A stretch of 64,000 nt of DNA from Thauera sp. (GTDB lineage: Bacteria; Pseudomonadota; Gammaproteobacteria; Burkholderiales; Rhodocyclaceae), in contig JACKMB010000009.1 in the NCBI GenBank assembly GCA_024235615.1, positions 1 through 64,000 on the forward strand, written 5' to 3'. The translations under genes and the position numbers were made by a program. The notes below the pieces were generated by a model that was not told the DNA's origin, did not search any database, and worked only from the letters and a program-made list of their open reading frames with translations. Below are positions 19,679 to 31,710 of this stretch, piece after piece; position 1 is the first letter of the stretch, and each line of letters opens with the position of its first letter.

Positions 19679-21394
19679 ATGCAGAACAAGAAACTCTCGA
19701 TCCGGAAGATCGTGAGCTATCTGAACGACGAAGAGGCCGAGGGTGGTGGGTTCTGGCTGCCGAACATCCAGCGGCCCTTCGTTTGGAGTGAGGAGCAAAT
19801 TGCGCGCCTGTTCGATTCGATCATGCGCGAGTACCCGATCAGCACGCTGCTGGTGTGGAAGACGAAGGAGGCGGTGAAGCACCGCAAGTTCATCGATATC
19901 TACCGGCGCGACATCAAGCTGACCGACTTCTACGTCCCGGACAACACGCGCTCGAAGATGATGGTGCTCGATGGGCAGCAGCGCCTTCAGAGCCTGTTCA
20001 TCGGCTTGCGCGGCAGCTACGAAGGGCGCGAACTGTACTTCGACGTGCTCAGCGGCGGCGTGGCGGCCGCGCCGGAGGACATTCGTTTTCGCTTCGCCTT
20101 CAAGACCGCGAATCCGGGCTGGCCCTGGGTGCGGTTCAAGGATCTCGTTTTCCAGAACAACAGACTTCCAGGTGAAATGGCGGATGCGCTCGCACAAAGT
20201 GCGCCTCAGGCGCTGTCACAAGATGCCTTCCGCACCGTTAGCCGGAACATCGAGCGGGTACGGCAGGAGTTCGTGACCGACGACAACATCACCTTCCAGG
20301 AGCTGGACGGCATCGACAATCCGGATGCCTACCGGGTGGATGACATCGTCGAGATCTTCATCCGCGCCAATTCCGGCGGTACCAAGCTCGGCAAGTCGGA
20401 TCTGCTGTTCTCGTTGCTGACTTCGAGTTGGGACGAGGCCGATGGCGAGATGGAAGCGTTGCTGGAGGACCTCAACCAGGGCAGCTTCGATTTCGATCGC
20501 GACTTCGTGCTGAAGTCCTGCCTGAGCATGCTGGGCAAAGGGGCGCGCTATGAGGTCGGCAAGTTCCGGGACGGCAAGACCAAGGAGGAGATCATCGCCA
20601 AATGGGATGAACTGGCCGAGGCGATCAGGGCGGTGCGGGATCTGCTGGTCTCCAAGACGTACATTCGATCTGATCGGGCGATGCCTTCCTATCTGGCGCT
20701 GATCCCGCTTATTTACTATCGCTTCCACCACCCGGCGAAGTTCGCTGCCAACCAAGACATGGCGGCCTATCTGCTACGGGTGCTGGTGACAGGGGTGTTT
20801 GGCGGCAGCCCGGACAACCTGATCGACAAGCTGGTTCGCAACATCCAGGAACAGCAGGATTTCGTACTCTCTGAGATCTACGGGGTGATCCGTGCAGAGG
20901 GTCGCAGCCTGGAGATCACGCCGGCGGTGATTTTCGATCAGTATTACGGATCAAGGACGATCCACCTCTTCTTCAACCTCTGGTACCGGGACTTCGACTA
21001 CTCGCCCGCGCTGGATGCCAACGGCCCGCAGGTGGATCATATCTTCCCGCAGAGCCTGTTGAAGACCGTTAAGGACATCAACCCCGAGAGCGGCAAACGC
21101 AACATCCTGCACTACCGCGCGGAGCACCGTGATCAGCTCGCCAATTGCATGCTGCTGACAGCCGAGGAAAACGGCTTCTCGGGCAAGTGCGATAAGCCGC
21201 CCGCAGAGTGGTTTGCGCGCTCGCGATTCTCGTCTGATGCAACGCATAAGCGCTATCTGCAAATACACCTGATTCCGGACGACCCAGAGTTGTGGAAGTT
21301 GGAGCGTTACGACGATTTCGTCGCCGCTCGCAAGGCACTGATCACGTCGAAGTTCGCCTATATGTTGCGCAAGGACGAGGAGGTGCTGGCGTGA
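19679..21394 (+). CDS. DUF262 / DUF1524 (HNH) nuclease, GmrSD-like
   Basis: This 571-residue protein begins with a DUF262 domain (IQRPFVWSEEQIARLFDSI, then MVLDGQQRLQS near 98-104) of the ParB-like NTPase/DNase type. It ends with a DUF1524 HNH domain (QVDHIFPQSLL near 452-461, NCMLLTAEEN). The combination is that of GmrSD and BrxU-type enzymes that cleave modified phage DNA. The ATG at 19679 is preferred over 19658 because of the GAGG upstream. It adds another nuclease to the operon and could cover phages that escape methylation-based recognition; this is inference. Confidence 0.9.
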   Translation: MQNKKLSIRKIVSYLNDEEAEGGGFWLPNIQRPFVWSEEQIARLFDSIMREYPISTLLVWKTKEAVKHRKFIDIYRRDIKLTDFYVPDNTRSKMMVLDGQQRLQSLFIGLRGSYEGRELYFDVLSGGVAAAPEDIRFRFAFKTANPGWPWVRFKDLVFQNNRLPGEMADALAQSAPQALSQDAFRTVSRNIERVRQEFVTDDNITFQELDGIDNPDAYRVDDIVEIFIRANSGGTKLGKSDLLFSLLTSSWDEADGEMEALLEDLNQGSFDFDRDFVLKSCLSMLGKGARYEVGKFRDGKTKEEIIAKWDELAEAIRAVRDLLVSKTYIRSDRAMPSYLALIPLIYYRFHHPAKFAANQDMAAYLLRVLVTGVFGGSPDNLIDKLVRNIQEQQDFVLSEIYGVIRAEGRSLEITPAVIFDQYYGSRTIHLFFNLWYRDFDYSPALDANGPQVDHIFPQSLLKTVKDINPESGKRNILHYRAEHRDQLANCMLLTAEENGFSGKCDKPPAEWFARSRFSSDATHKRYLQIHLIPDDPELWKLERYDDFVAARKALITSKFAYMLRKDEEVLA

Positions 21395-21452
21395 ACAGTG
21401 CAGCGCGAGGTGTTTCTGGTCGTCTGCAGTGGCTTACCGGGAGGATTGTGGG

Positions 21453-22922
21453 ATGACGCAAGCGGAAATGTCTGACGCGATCAGCGGTGAGCTTGCATTT
21501 GACGTCTTTGCGTCGGAAAGCCCGGTCGCGCATAAGCAGAAAGCCCTCAAGGCCTTGATGCGGGAGAAGCTGATACCCAAGCAGGCAGATGACGCGCGTT
21601 TCCAGGCTGGGCTGGCGAGCCTGACTCGTTTGGCAGCCGACCGTAGCGAGGAGCCCGAGTCCCGCCTGCTGGCGATTGCCTGCGTAGTCCACTCCGCGCA
21701 GGTGGTGAAGCGCCTGCAGCCCAGTTTGCGGCAGTGGCTCGCGCCCGCGATGGACGGGGACTTTCCAGCTCTGCAGCTGCTGAAGGAGGCCGACGATCGG
21801 CTGAACGCGGCGCGCGCGCTGAGCCTTGCCGACGGAGCTTGGTTGAATGCGTATCTGGCGGACGCGATCGCTTGCGAGGAAACCGGCGAGAAGGCGCGTG
21901 AGGAGATGATTTCCGCCCTGCTGGCCCGTAGCCCGACGCTGGCTGAACTGCTGGGTAGCATCGCGCGGGCCATGGCCAGCGTTAGGCCCGAAACGGAGAA
22001 GCCGGGCGACTCCGTCGCTCGCCGGCAGGCGCGGACGCTTTCTGCTTTACGCGGCCTGATTCCCACGTCCGAGCTGGAAGCTGGCGATGAGATCGGTAAG
22101 GCATTGCATGAACTGGTGAACCTGCCCCTGCGGGCAGTGGGTCGGCCGAAGGAAGAGAAGGTCCAGAATGAGTTGACCGAAGAGGTAATTCTGCTGACCC
22201 ACGAGATCGTTCGCACGCGCTTTTCTGTGGCGACCGATCCAGTGGTGTTCAGGGCGGTGGCCTACTGCAGGCAGATGCTGGGCAGTGGTAGTTGGCCGGA
22301 TGCACTTCAGGGCGCCTTATCTCTGCTGATCAAGGACGTCAGGGAGGCCCTGATCCTGCTGGGACGGCAAGGCGTCCGTGACCAAGGTCTCTTGGATCAG
22401 CTCGACATGCTCTGTAACTATCCACTTCGGGCGCGCGCGATTGCAAAGGAGATCGCGGAGCGGCACCCAGAGCTGGATGAGGACACCCGGCAGTGGCTCA
22501 TCCATGGCCGTGTCGTGGCTCGGCGCGAGGCCAGCAGCACCGCGTTGGAGGTGGGGGCGCGTGAGGCCGACGTGGCGATCGGGCTTGCGCTGAACGCGGC
22601 CAGGGAAGCCCGGCAGGCGGTTGCAGGAGTCAAGGAGCCTGTGATCTCCGTGCTCGACATCTACGAGCAGAGCCTAGTGAGTGTCGCCCAGGACTGCTTC
22701 CAGCGCTTCGAGGGCTTGCTGCTGCAGATGGACCAAGTTGCCCAGCAGCGCCGCCTCGCCCTTTATGGGGAGGTTGGGCAAGAGGTCGATTTCGCACCGA
22801 AGTATTTTCAGGCGGTGGGTGATTTGGCGCGTCAGAAGGTCATCGTCCGCCAGCCTGCGGTGGTGCGCATACGCACGGACGGAACGGCAGGCGACGTGGT
22901 GTTGAAGGGATTGGTCGAATAA
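21453..22922 (+). CDS. Unknown protein, possible GrpE-like C-terminus
   Basis: I do not recognise the family of this 489-residue, mostly helical protein. The N-terminal ~340 residues look like helical repeats. After a helical stretch near 370-440 the last ~50 residues (GQEVDFAPKYFQAVGD... VRIRTDGTAGDVVLKGLV) resemble the end of GrpE, the nucleotide exchange factor of Hsp70, in pattern: an acidic turn followed by a small beta domain. The next gene, 27 bases downstream, encodes an Hsp70-type ATPase, so a dedicated exchange factor or co-chaperone is an attractive guess. The resemblance is weak and by eye only. Confidence 0.7.
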   Translation: MTQAEMSDAISGELAFDVFASESPVAHKQKALKALMREKLIPKQADDARFQAGLASLTRLAADRSEEPESRLLAIACVVHSAQVVKRLQPSLRQWLAPAMDGDFPALQLLKEADDRLNAARALSLADGAWLNAYLADAIACEETGEKAREEMISALLARSPTLAELLGSIARAMASVRPETEKPGDSVARRQARTLSALRGLIPTSELEAGDEIGKALHELVNLPLRAVGRPKEEKVQNELTEEVILLTHEIVRTRFSVATDPVVFRAVAYCRQMLGSGSWPDALQGALSLLIKDVREALILLGRQGVRDQGLLDQLDMLCNYPLRARAIAKEIAERHPELDEDTRQWLIHGRVVARREASSTALEVGAREADVAIGLALNAAREARQAVAGVKEPVISVLDIYEQSLVSVAQDCFQRFEGLLLQMDQVAQQRRLALYGEVGQEVDFAPKYFQAVGDLARQKVIVRQPAVVRIRTDGTAGDVVLKGLVE

Positions 22923-22949
22923 CTCAGAACACGGTAGAGGAGGCGGTAG

Positions 22950-24707
22950 GTGAATCCAGAGATTGCCAAGTTTCTGCTTGAGAGTTTGATCGAGCGTATC
23001 GATCGCAATGCCATCGGGACTGTTTCGTCTGCAGAGCGTGAGGCGCTGGGTGTGGCCTTGGCCATACTGCGGGGCGGAACTGCGAGCCCGTCTGAGACCC
23101 CACTCGAAACACCTACGCCCCCGTCTGTGGCAGGCCGCGTAGCGGATGCCCCACCGACTACTGCGGAACAAGTCATCCCCGTGCCGCCACCCCAGGAGGA
23201 TGCGCCCCCTCCTGAGGTGCCGAAAACGGTCCAGCCGAAGGTCGTCTTGGTTACCGACGCACTGGACAGGAGCACGCCTGATGACCCCGATGTGCTGCTT
23301 TGCCTGGACTTCGGGACGGCCATGTCCAAGGCGTTTGCGCAGTCGGACGATGGTCAGCCGTTTGAGCTGGAGTTAGGCGCGCAAGCCGGCGGTGAAGGCT
23401 ATGCGGTGCCGTCATCAGTCTTCATCACCGATGACGGAAAGGTGCTGTTTGGCTTCGAAGCCGTGGATGCGAGCCAGGAGCTTTCAGACTCCAACCGGGC
23501 GCGCCTGGATTCGATCAAGAGCTGGCTGAGTCAGCGCTCGGACGGGAATCTTGATGCCTACCCTTTGCGGGCCGAAATGAATCCGACGCGGGTCAAGCTG
23601 ACCGAAGGCGATCTGATTCGGATTTACTTGGCCTATTTGACTGATCTGGCCGTTTCTCAGGTTCAGACTTGGTCGGCGGAAGACACGAAAGGTCCGCTCT
23701 GCCGCTATGTGAGGCGGCGATTTGCGCATCCGTGCTGGCCGTCTTCGGCGCAGAAGTCTTGGGCGGACCGGTTGATGCGCCACTGGATGGCCGAAGCGCA
23801 AATTCTTGCGGATACCTTTCACGATCGGTGGCAGGGCGGCCTGGATGTGGCAGAGGTTAAGGCGGCTGTCGATCTAGTGCGCGCCTTGGAGCGGCGCCCC
23901 GAGTATTTGATCGCCGACGGTGTCCCCGAGCCTGTGGCCGTGGCGGCTGGAGCGCTGGTCGACGGTGAAGACAAGCGTCTTCCTTTCATGGTGATCGATG
24001 TAGGAGCAGGCACGACCGACTTCGGCCTCTTCCTCCTCCGCGAGGATGAGCAGCGAGAGATCACACGGGTGTTTCAGGTGCCGGGCTCGATCAAGGCCCT
24101 AATGCAGGCCGGCGATCGGATCGACATGATGCTGAAGAAGTTCATCCTGGATGCCCAGGGTGTCGACCTGACCGAGCCGCACGGTCGGCTGGTTGCAGCC
24201 GATCTGAGCCGTCGCATACGTGGATTGAAGGAGCGTTTGTTTGCGGACACCAGGGTCCAGTACGTGCTTAGCGACGGTACGCTCGGAAAGATCGAACTGG
24301 GCGACTTCATGGCTTCGCGGCCGGTCAGGGAGTTTTCCGAGCGTGTCGAGCAGGGCTTCAGGGATGTGCTCGAAGGGCTACACGACACGTGGCTGAGCTA
24401 TCTCACCAAGACCGATCTCACGGTGATTCTGACGGGTGGCGGCGCAAGTCTGCCGATGATGCGCGCGCTGGCCGAGGGGTGGGTAGAAGTGCGCGGCAAG
24501 CGGATCGCACGCAAGCTCGTGAATCCGTTACCGAGCTGGATTTTGGGCGAGAGCCCGGAGTTGGAGCCTGTCTATCCGCAGCTGGCAGTGGCGATTGGCG
24601 GCGCGGCACATGAACTTCCGGAGACTGTGGATGGCCCCGAAGCCTTTGCCGGTGGTGGGGGCAGAACAGCGTATGCGGTAGGGAACCTGCAGGTGAGTGG
24701 GGCCTAG
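22950..24707 (+). CDS. Hsp70/actin-like ATPase of the defence operon
   Basis: This 585-residue protein has the actin/Hsp70 ATPase fold: phosphate 1 motif [11 protein letters not shown] near 117-127, phosphate 2 motif [12 protein letters not shown] near 348-359 and adenosine motif [12 protein letters not shown] near 491-502. An N-terminal region of about 110 residues, Pro-rich near its end, precedes it, and no normal substrate-binding domain follows, so it is not a DnaK. The GTG start at 22950 has an AGGAGG about eight bases before it. Proteins of this kind in defence islands may remodel complexes in an ATP-dependent way; the target here is unknown. The upstream gene may encode its exchange factor. 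Confidence 0.85.
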   Translation: MNPEIAKFLLESLIERIDRNAIGTVSSAEREALGVALAILRGGTASPSETPLETPTPPSVAGRVADAPPTTAEQVIPVPPPQEDAPPPEVPKTVQPKVVLVTDALDRSTPDDPDVLLCLDFGTAMSKAFAQSDDGQPFELELGAQAGGEGYAVPSSVFITDDGKVLFGFEAVDASQELSDSNRARLDSIKSWLSQRSDGNLDAYPLRAEMNPTRVKLTEGDLIRIYLAYLTDLAVSQVQTWSAEDTKGPLCRYVRRRFAHPCWPSSAQKSWADRLMRHWMAEAQILADTFHDRWQGGLDVAEVKAAVDLVRALERRPEYLIADGVPEPVAVAAGALVDGEDKRLPFMVIDVGAGTTDFGLFLLREDEQREITRVFQVPGSIKALMQAGDRIDMMLKKFILDAQGVDLTEPHGRLVAADLSRRIRGLKERLFADTRVQYVLSDGTLGKIELGDFMASRPVREFSERVEQGFRDVLEGLHDTWLSYLTKTDLTVILTGGGASLPMMRALAEGWVEVRGKRIARKLVNPLPSWILGESPELEPVYPQLAVAIGGAAHELPETVDGPEAFAGGGGRTAYAVGNLQVSGA

Positions 24708-24787
24708 ACCAAGTTGAGTCAAGAATATTGGCGGTATCGAAGTTGCCGACGCGACGTGCTGCTGCAGCTTCATGGGAGATGATGGGG

Positions 24788-27613
24788 ATGAGTTTGAAGC
24801 CGTGGCGCGAAATCGCCGTTCCACACGAGGACGTGCTCAAGGGCACCTTCCAGCAGGCCGAGTTCGCGGCCGACCTGTCGCGTGTGCATCTGGGCACGGC
24901 GACCGCCGAGTACCAGGACCCGTCGCTGTTCTTCCAGCGCACCTTCATCACCGAAGGCATGCGCCTGCTGCTGGATTCGGTGGTGCATCGCCTGACCGGG
25001 CGCGGTGGCGATCCGGTGATCCAGTTGCAGACCGCCTTCGGTGGCGGCAAGACGCACACGATGCTGGCTGTGTATCACTTGGCCAAAGGCGAGGTGTCGG
25101 CTTCCGACATGCCTGGCATTCCGTCGATCCTGAACGCGGCCGGCGTGGTGGAGATGCCGCGGGCGCGCATCGCGGTGCTCGACGGCATCCGCCTGTCGCC
25201 CAACCAGCCGATGAAGCGCGATGGGCTGGCGGTGAACACGCTCTGGGGCGAGCTGGCTTGGCAACTCGGTGGTGCCGAGGGCTACGCCATGGTGCGCGAG
25301 GCGGACGAGTCCGGCACCTCGCCCGGCAAGGGCGTGCTGGCGGATCTACTTGGCCGCTACGCACCCTGCGTGATCCTGATCGACGAGCTGGTGGCCTATA
25401 TCCGCCAGTTCGAGGAAGGCAAGACGCTGTCGGGCGGCTCCTTCGACTCGAACCTGAGCTTCTTGCAGGCGCTGACCGAGGCGCTCAAGGCGGTGCCGAC
25501 GGCGGTGTTGCTGGCCTCGCTGCCCGAGTCCGACAAGGAAGCCGGCAGCCAGCGCGGCGTGAAGGCGTTGGCTGCCCTGTCGCACTACTTCGGGCGGGTC
25601 CAGGCGCTGTGGAAGCCGGTGTCGTCCGAAGAAGCCTTCGAGATCGTGCGTCGTCGGCTTTTCTCGAGCATCGGCGACAAGCTGGGCGCCGAGACGGTAT
25701 GCCGGGCCTTTGCCGACTACTACATCGCCAACGCTGCCGACCTGCCGCACGAGACCCAGGAGGCGCGTTACTTCGAGCGCCTGATGCACGCCTACCCGAT
25801 CCATCCTGAGGTGTTCGTGCGCCTGTACGAGGACTGGTCCTCGCTCGACAACTTCCAGCGCACCCGCGGCGTGCTGAAGCTGATGGCGAAGATCATCCAC
25901 CGGCTGTGGAAGGACAACAATTCCGATCTGCTGATCATGCCGGGCAGCCTGCCGCTGTACGACGCCGACACCCGCAACGAATCGATCTACTACCTGCCGC
26001 AGGGCTGGGACCCGGTGCTGGAAAGCGACGTCGACGGCGAGCGCGCGGAGACGACCGAGCTGGAGAGCGTGGATACCCGCCTGGGCAGCGTCCAGGCGTG
26101 CCGGCGCACAGCGCGGACGATCTTCCTGGGTAGTGCGCCAACGACATCCAGCCAGATGGTGCGCGGCATCGAGCTCGAGCGGGTATTGCTGGGGTGCGTG
26201 CAGCCGGGGCAGCAGATCGGCGTGTTCAAGGACGCGCTGCGCCGCCTGAACGACCGCCTGCACTATCTGAACTCGGGCAACAACCGCTTCTGGTTCGACA
26301 CCCGGCCCAACCTGCGCCGCGAGATGGAAGACCGCAAGCGGCGCTTCCATGACAAGGACGACGTGATCCCTGCCGTCCGCGACCGCGTGCAGCGCACCCT
26401 GGCGCCGGGGGTGTTCGGCGGCGTGCATGTGTTCACCGCCAGCGCCGACATTCCCGACGACTGGGCGCTGCGCCTGATCGTGCTGCCGCCGACGGCCGGC
26501 TACAGCCGCAGCGGCGATCAATCGGCGATTCGTTACGCCACGGAGATCCTCAAGCACCGCGGCGAGCAGCCGCGCTTCAAGCAGAACCGCCTCATCTTCC
26601 TGGCCCCCGATGCCGATAGCGTGAGCCGCCTGAAGGATCAGGTGCGCTCGGTGCTGGCTTGGCAGTCGATCGTCGCCGACATCAAGGACCTCAAGCTCAA
26701 CCTCGACCAGTACCAAGCCCGGCAGGCCAGCCGCAGCCTGGACGACGCTAACGAGGCTCTGCGCGGAATGGTGAAGGAGAGCTACCGCTGGATGCTGGCA
26801 CCGGCCCAGTTCGCTGAGCGCGGCAAGGGGCTCTCGGAACTGCAGTGGGAAGCCTTCCAGATCAACTCCGGCGCGCAGAACCTGACGCAGGAGATCGAGC
26901 GCGTGCTGCGCGAGAACGAGCTGCTGATCACGGAGTGGGCGCCGATCCACCTGCACAACGTGCTGAAGACGTGGTTCTGGAAGGACGGTACTGGCGAGGC
27001 CAATGCGCTCAACGTCTGGCAGCAGACCTGCCACCAGCTGTACCTGCCGCGCCTGAAGGACGACGCTGTGTTCCACCACACGCTTGCTGCGGGTGCCGAG
27101 AGCCGGGATTTCTTTGGTTTCGCGCAAGGCAAGGAGGACGGTCGCTACCTGGGCTTCAGCTTCGCGAAGCGGACAACGCCCATTCTGGACACCGCGCTGA
27201 TCCTGATCGAACCATCACTTGCACACGCCGAGGCCGAGCGCATCGCGGCCGAACGCGCGCAGGAGGCGGCGGGCGCTGCAGCGGTGACCTATCCGCTTGG
27301 CACACCGCCCAGTGCGCAACAGGCCGCCGACTCCGGCGCCACCACGCGCGTTGTCGCTACTCCAGTCGCGGCAACCACTGCGCCACGGACACACTTCTTC
27401 GGGACAATCGACCTCGATCCCGTCATGGCGAAGCGGCAGTTCGCCGACATCATCGACGAGGTGGTGCTGAACTTCACCGCGAAGCCGGGCGTGAAAGTGC
27501 GGATCTCGATCGAGATCGACGCCGAGAGCGAAGCGGGCTTCGAGGATGGGCTGCAGCGCGCCGTAAGGGAGAACTGCAACGTGTTGAGGTTCAAGAACGC
27601 GGAATTCGATTGA
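24788..27613 (+). CDS. DUF499-family ATPase
   Basis: This 941-residue P-loop ATPase of the DUF499 family begins with the typical [12 protein letters not shown]. It has Walker A FGGGKTHT near 84-91 and Walker [11 protein letters not shown] near 195. DUF499 proteins are large ATPases associated with DUF1156 methylases and helicases in anti-phage loci, comparable in role to PglY/BrxC. The start was placed at the third clustered ATG (24788), which has GGGAG nine bases upstream; 24779 and 24782 are alternatives. With the helicase and methylase it completes what looks like an Hma-type core. Confidence 0.92.
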   Translation: MSLKPWREIAVPHEDVLKGTFQQAEFAADLSRVHLGTATAEYQDPSLFFQRTFITEGMRLLLDSVVHRLTGRGGDPVIQLQTAFGGGKTHTMLAVYHLAKGEVSASDMPGIPSILNAAGVVEMPRARIAVLDGIRLSPNQPMKRDGLAVNTLWGELAWQLGGAEGYAMVREADESGTSPGKGVLADLLGRYAPCVILIDELVAYIRQFEEGKTLSGGSFDSNLSFLQALTEALKAVPTAVLLASLPESDKEAGSQRGVKALAALSHYFGRVQALWKPVSSEEAFEIVRRRLFSSIGDKLGAETVCRAFADYYIANAADLPHETQEARYFERLMHAYPIHPEVFVRLYEDWSSLDNFQRTRGVLKLMAKIIHRLWKDNNSDLLIMPGSLPLYDADTRNESIYYLPQGWDPVLESDVDGERAETTELESVDTRLGSVQACRRTARTIFLGSAPTTSSQMVRGIELERVLLGCVQPGQQIGVFKDALRRLNDRLHYLNSGNNRFWFDTRPNLRREMEDRKRRFHDKDDVIPAVRDRVQRTLAPGVFGGVHVFTASADIPDDWALRLIVLPPTAGYSRSGDQSAIRYATEILKHRGEQPRFKQNRLIFLAPDADSVSRLKDQVRSVLAWQSIVADIKDLKLNLDQYQARQASRSLDDANEALRGMVKESYRWMLAPAQFAERGKGLSELQWEAFQINSGAQNLTQEIERVLRENELLITEWAPIHLHNVLKTWFWKDGTGEANALNVWQQTCHQLYLPRLKDDAVFHHTLAAGAESRDFFGFAQGKEDGRYLGFSFAKRTTPILDTALILIEPSLAHAEAERIAAERAQEAAGAAAVTYPLGTPPSAQQAADSGATTRVVATPVAATTAPRTHFFGTIDLDPVMAKRQFADIIDEVVLNFTAKPGVKVRISIEIDAESEAGFEDGLQRAVRENCNVLRFKNAEFD

Positions 27614-27745
27614 GCCCGATCCCTGAACCGATCGACGCCCGGGAGCGCGCTGTCGAGCTCAGTTCGGCGACAGCTGCGTCCTGCTCCGGTTCGCACCGGG
27701 ACGAACGTCAGCGTCGCGGCACTGACTTCATAACGAGACAAGAAA

Positions 27746-28849
27746 ATGCTTTCTGAACTTGGTTTGAGCGTGGCCCGTTCCATCCCCGTCGAGCAGGTGA
27801 TTGGTTTGGCGACGGGCAACCTGAGCCTTCACGGTGGGGTGATCCGGGACGCTGCAGGTCGAATCGTCTCCCACTTGGCAATGCCGGCTTCTGCTGGCCT
27901 GCTTGGTGCGGTTCCAGGCTTGGGCGCGATCGGGTCGGTCGTGACCGGAATCCAGATGCAAGCCTTGAGCGCGAACGTGGCTGCAGTGAAGGCGGCGACC
28001 GATCAGATCCTGAACTACTCGATCGCGACCACCGCGCTGTCGGGCTTGGGTATCGTCACCTCGGTAACTGGCTTCGCCTATCTTGCTTCTCGCCTGAACC
28101 GCATCGACAAGCGGCTGAGCACTCTTGAGAAGCAGACGAAAGCCATCAAGCAGTTCCTGCAGTCTTCGCAGCATGCCCAGCTCATGACCGCGGTCGATCA
28201 CCTGCGTCTGTCTCAGCAGGCCACGGATGGCGAGACGCGGCGACACTTGCTCCTTCAGAGCAAGCAGCTGTTCACGACCCTGGCCCATCACTACAAGGTC
28301 CAGCTCGGGGAGATCGACGACATCACCGAACTGAATGCGACGGAGGACTGCTACGTCCTCGCCTGCCTCGGCAGCGTGATGGCGATGAGCGACCTTGGCA
28401 TGGGTGAGGCCGCCCGGGATGAAATGCTTCGCCACTACGCCGACTGGCGTGTGATCGCTCGCAAGCACTGCGGCAAGCTGCTGCTCAAGGATGACCCTGC
28501 ACGCCTGTTTGACGCCCGGTACGTGCAGTCGGTGCCGGCCGCAAACCTGATTCGCTTCCTCGACTTCACGAACGACAGCAACCGCGGCGTGCAGTGGTTT
28601 GACGAGTTACGGCGAACTCTCGACAAGGCCACACTGGTCCGCAGCGCGATGTCAGTCGTCGAGCCCGCCTGCATCGAGTACGCGAACAAACTGCTGGTCA
28701 AGAACGAGGTGCTGCAGGGCTTCAACGCCCATATGGGGTTCCTGGCCGAGAAGAAGCTATCGCTCTCGTACTTTGCCCAGAGGGTCGAGGAGATCCGGGA
28801 ACGAGAGGGCGCGAAGTTCCTGGTGCTGCAGAACACCGCGCCTGCGTAG
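27746..28849 (+). CDS. Unknown protein with hydrophobic hairpin and coiled coil
   Basis: I do not recognise this 367-residue protein. Two Gly/Ala-rich hydrophobic stretches lie at about 44-70 (GLLGAVPGLGAIGSVVTG) and 92-117 (ALSGLGIVTSVTGFAYL). A charged helix with heptad character follows near 115-145 (RIDKRLSTLEKQTKAI), then a helical C-terminal domain. The paired hydrophobic segments recall the membrane hairpin of pore-forming proteins, so a membrane-acting effector is possible; an anchored scaffold is an equal alternative. It is the last gene of the operon, 132 bases after the DUF499 gene, with a weak ribosome binding site. Confidence 0.75.
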   Translation: MLSELGLSVARSIPVEQVIGLATGNLSLHGGVIRDAAGRIVSHLAMPASAGLLGAVPGLGAIGSVVTGIQMQALSANVAAVKAATDQILNYSIATTALSGLGIVTSVTGFAYLASRLNRIDKRLSTLEKQTKAIKQFLQSSQHAQLMTAVDHLRLSQQATDGETRRHLLLQSKQLFTTLAHHYKVQLGEIDDITELNATEDCYVLACLGSVMAMSDLGMGEAARDEMLRHYADWRVIARKHCGKLLLKDDPARLFDARYVQSVPAANLIRFLDFTNDSNRGVQWFDELRRTLDKATLVRSAMSVVEPACIEYANKLLVKNEVLQGFNAHMGFLAEKKLSLSYFAQRVEEIREREGAKFLVLQNTAPA

Positions 28850-28923
28850 CTGCTCGGTCGGCCTGCCACTTGGCCTCACAGAGGAGGTCCCTCTGAAAAG
28901 GCTGCCTCTGCGGTGAAAGAACA

Positions 28924-28951
28924 AGGGCGCCTACGTTTCCGCCGGCGCCCT
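28924..28951 (+). terminator. Hairpin after the defence operon
   Basis: AGGGCGCC (28924-28931) pairs with GGCGCCCT (28944-28951) around a 12-base loop, 75 bases after the last gene of the operon. There is no T-run, so it may act as a weak terminator or an RNA-stabilising hairpin. Confidence 0.45.
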
Positions 28952-28976
28952 CTGGCTCTCGTGTGGCAGTAGGTCA

Positions 28977-29053
28977 ATTTCACCGTTCTTGAGAAATCTA
29001 TTTCACCGATGTGAGAAAAATTTCAGAACGAGTGAGAACCTACAGCCGCTACA
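28977..29053. mobile_element. Probable end of the Tn7-like transposon beside gyrB
   Basis: Read on the minus strand, the sequence starts TGTAGCGGCTGTAGG at 29053. Three tandem repeats follow at 29039-29020, 29018-29000 and 28996-28977; the two inner ones match TTTCTCA-(N4-5)-CGGTGAAAT and the outer one is diverged (TTCTCACTCGTTCTGAAAT). A TGT terminus followed by several ~20-bp repeats is the layout of Tn7-type ends, where the repeats bind TnsB. The block is AT-rich against its surroundings. It lies four bases from the gyrB stop codon, as expected if the 3' end of gyrB is the attachment site. The matching end must lie left of the window. Confidence 0.7.
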
Positions 29054-29057
29054 AAAA

Positions 29058-31704
<2,647 letters not shown>

Positions 31705-31710
31705 AGGGGG

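Noticed and set aside
22950-24707. Housekeeping DnaK
   Set aside because: Too short, with an unusual N-terminal region and no substrate-binding domain or EEVD-like end.
9135-28849. Classical DISARM or BREX locus
   Set aside because: No drmA/drmB/drmC, pglX, pglZ or brxL-like gene is present; the set fits a DUF499-DUF1156-helicase system better.
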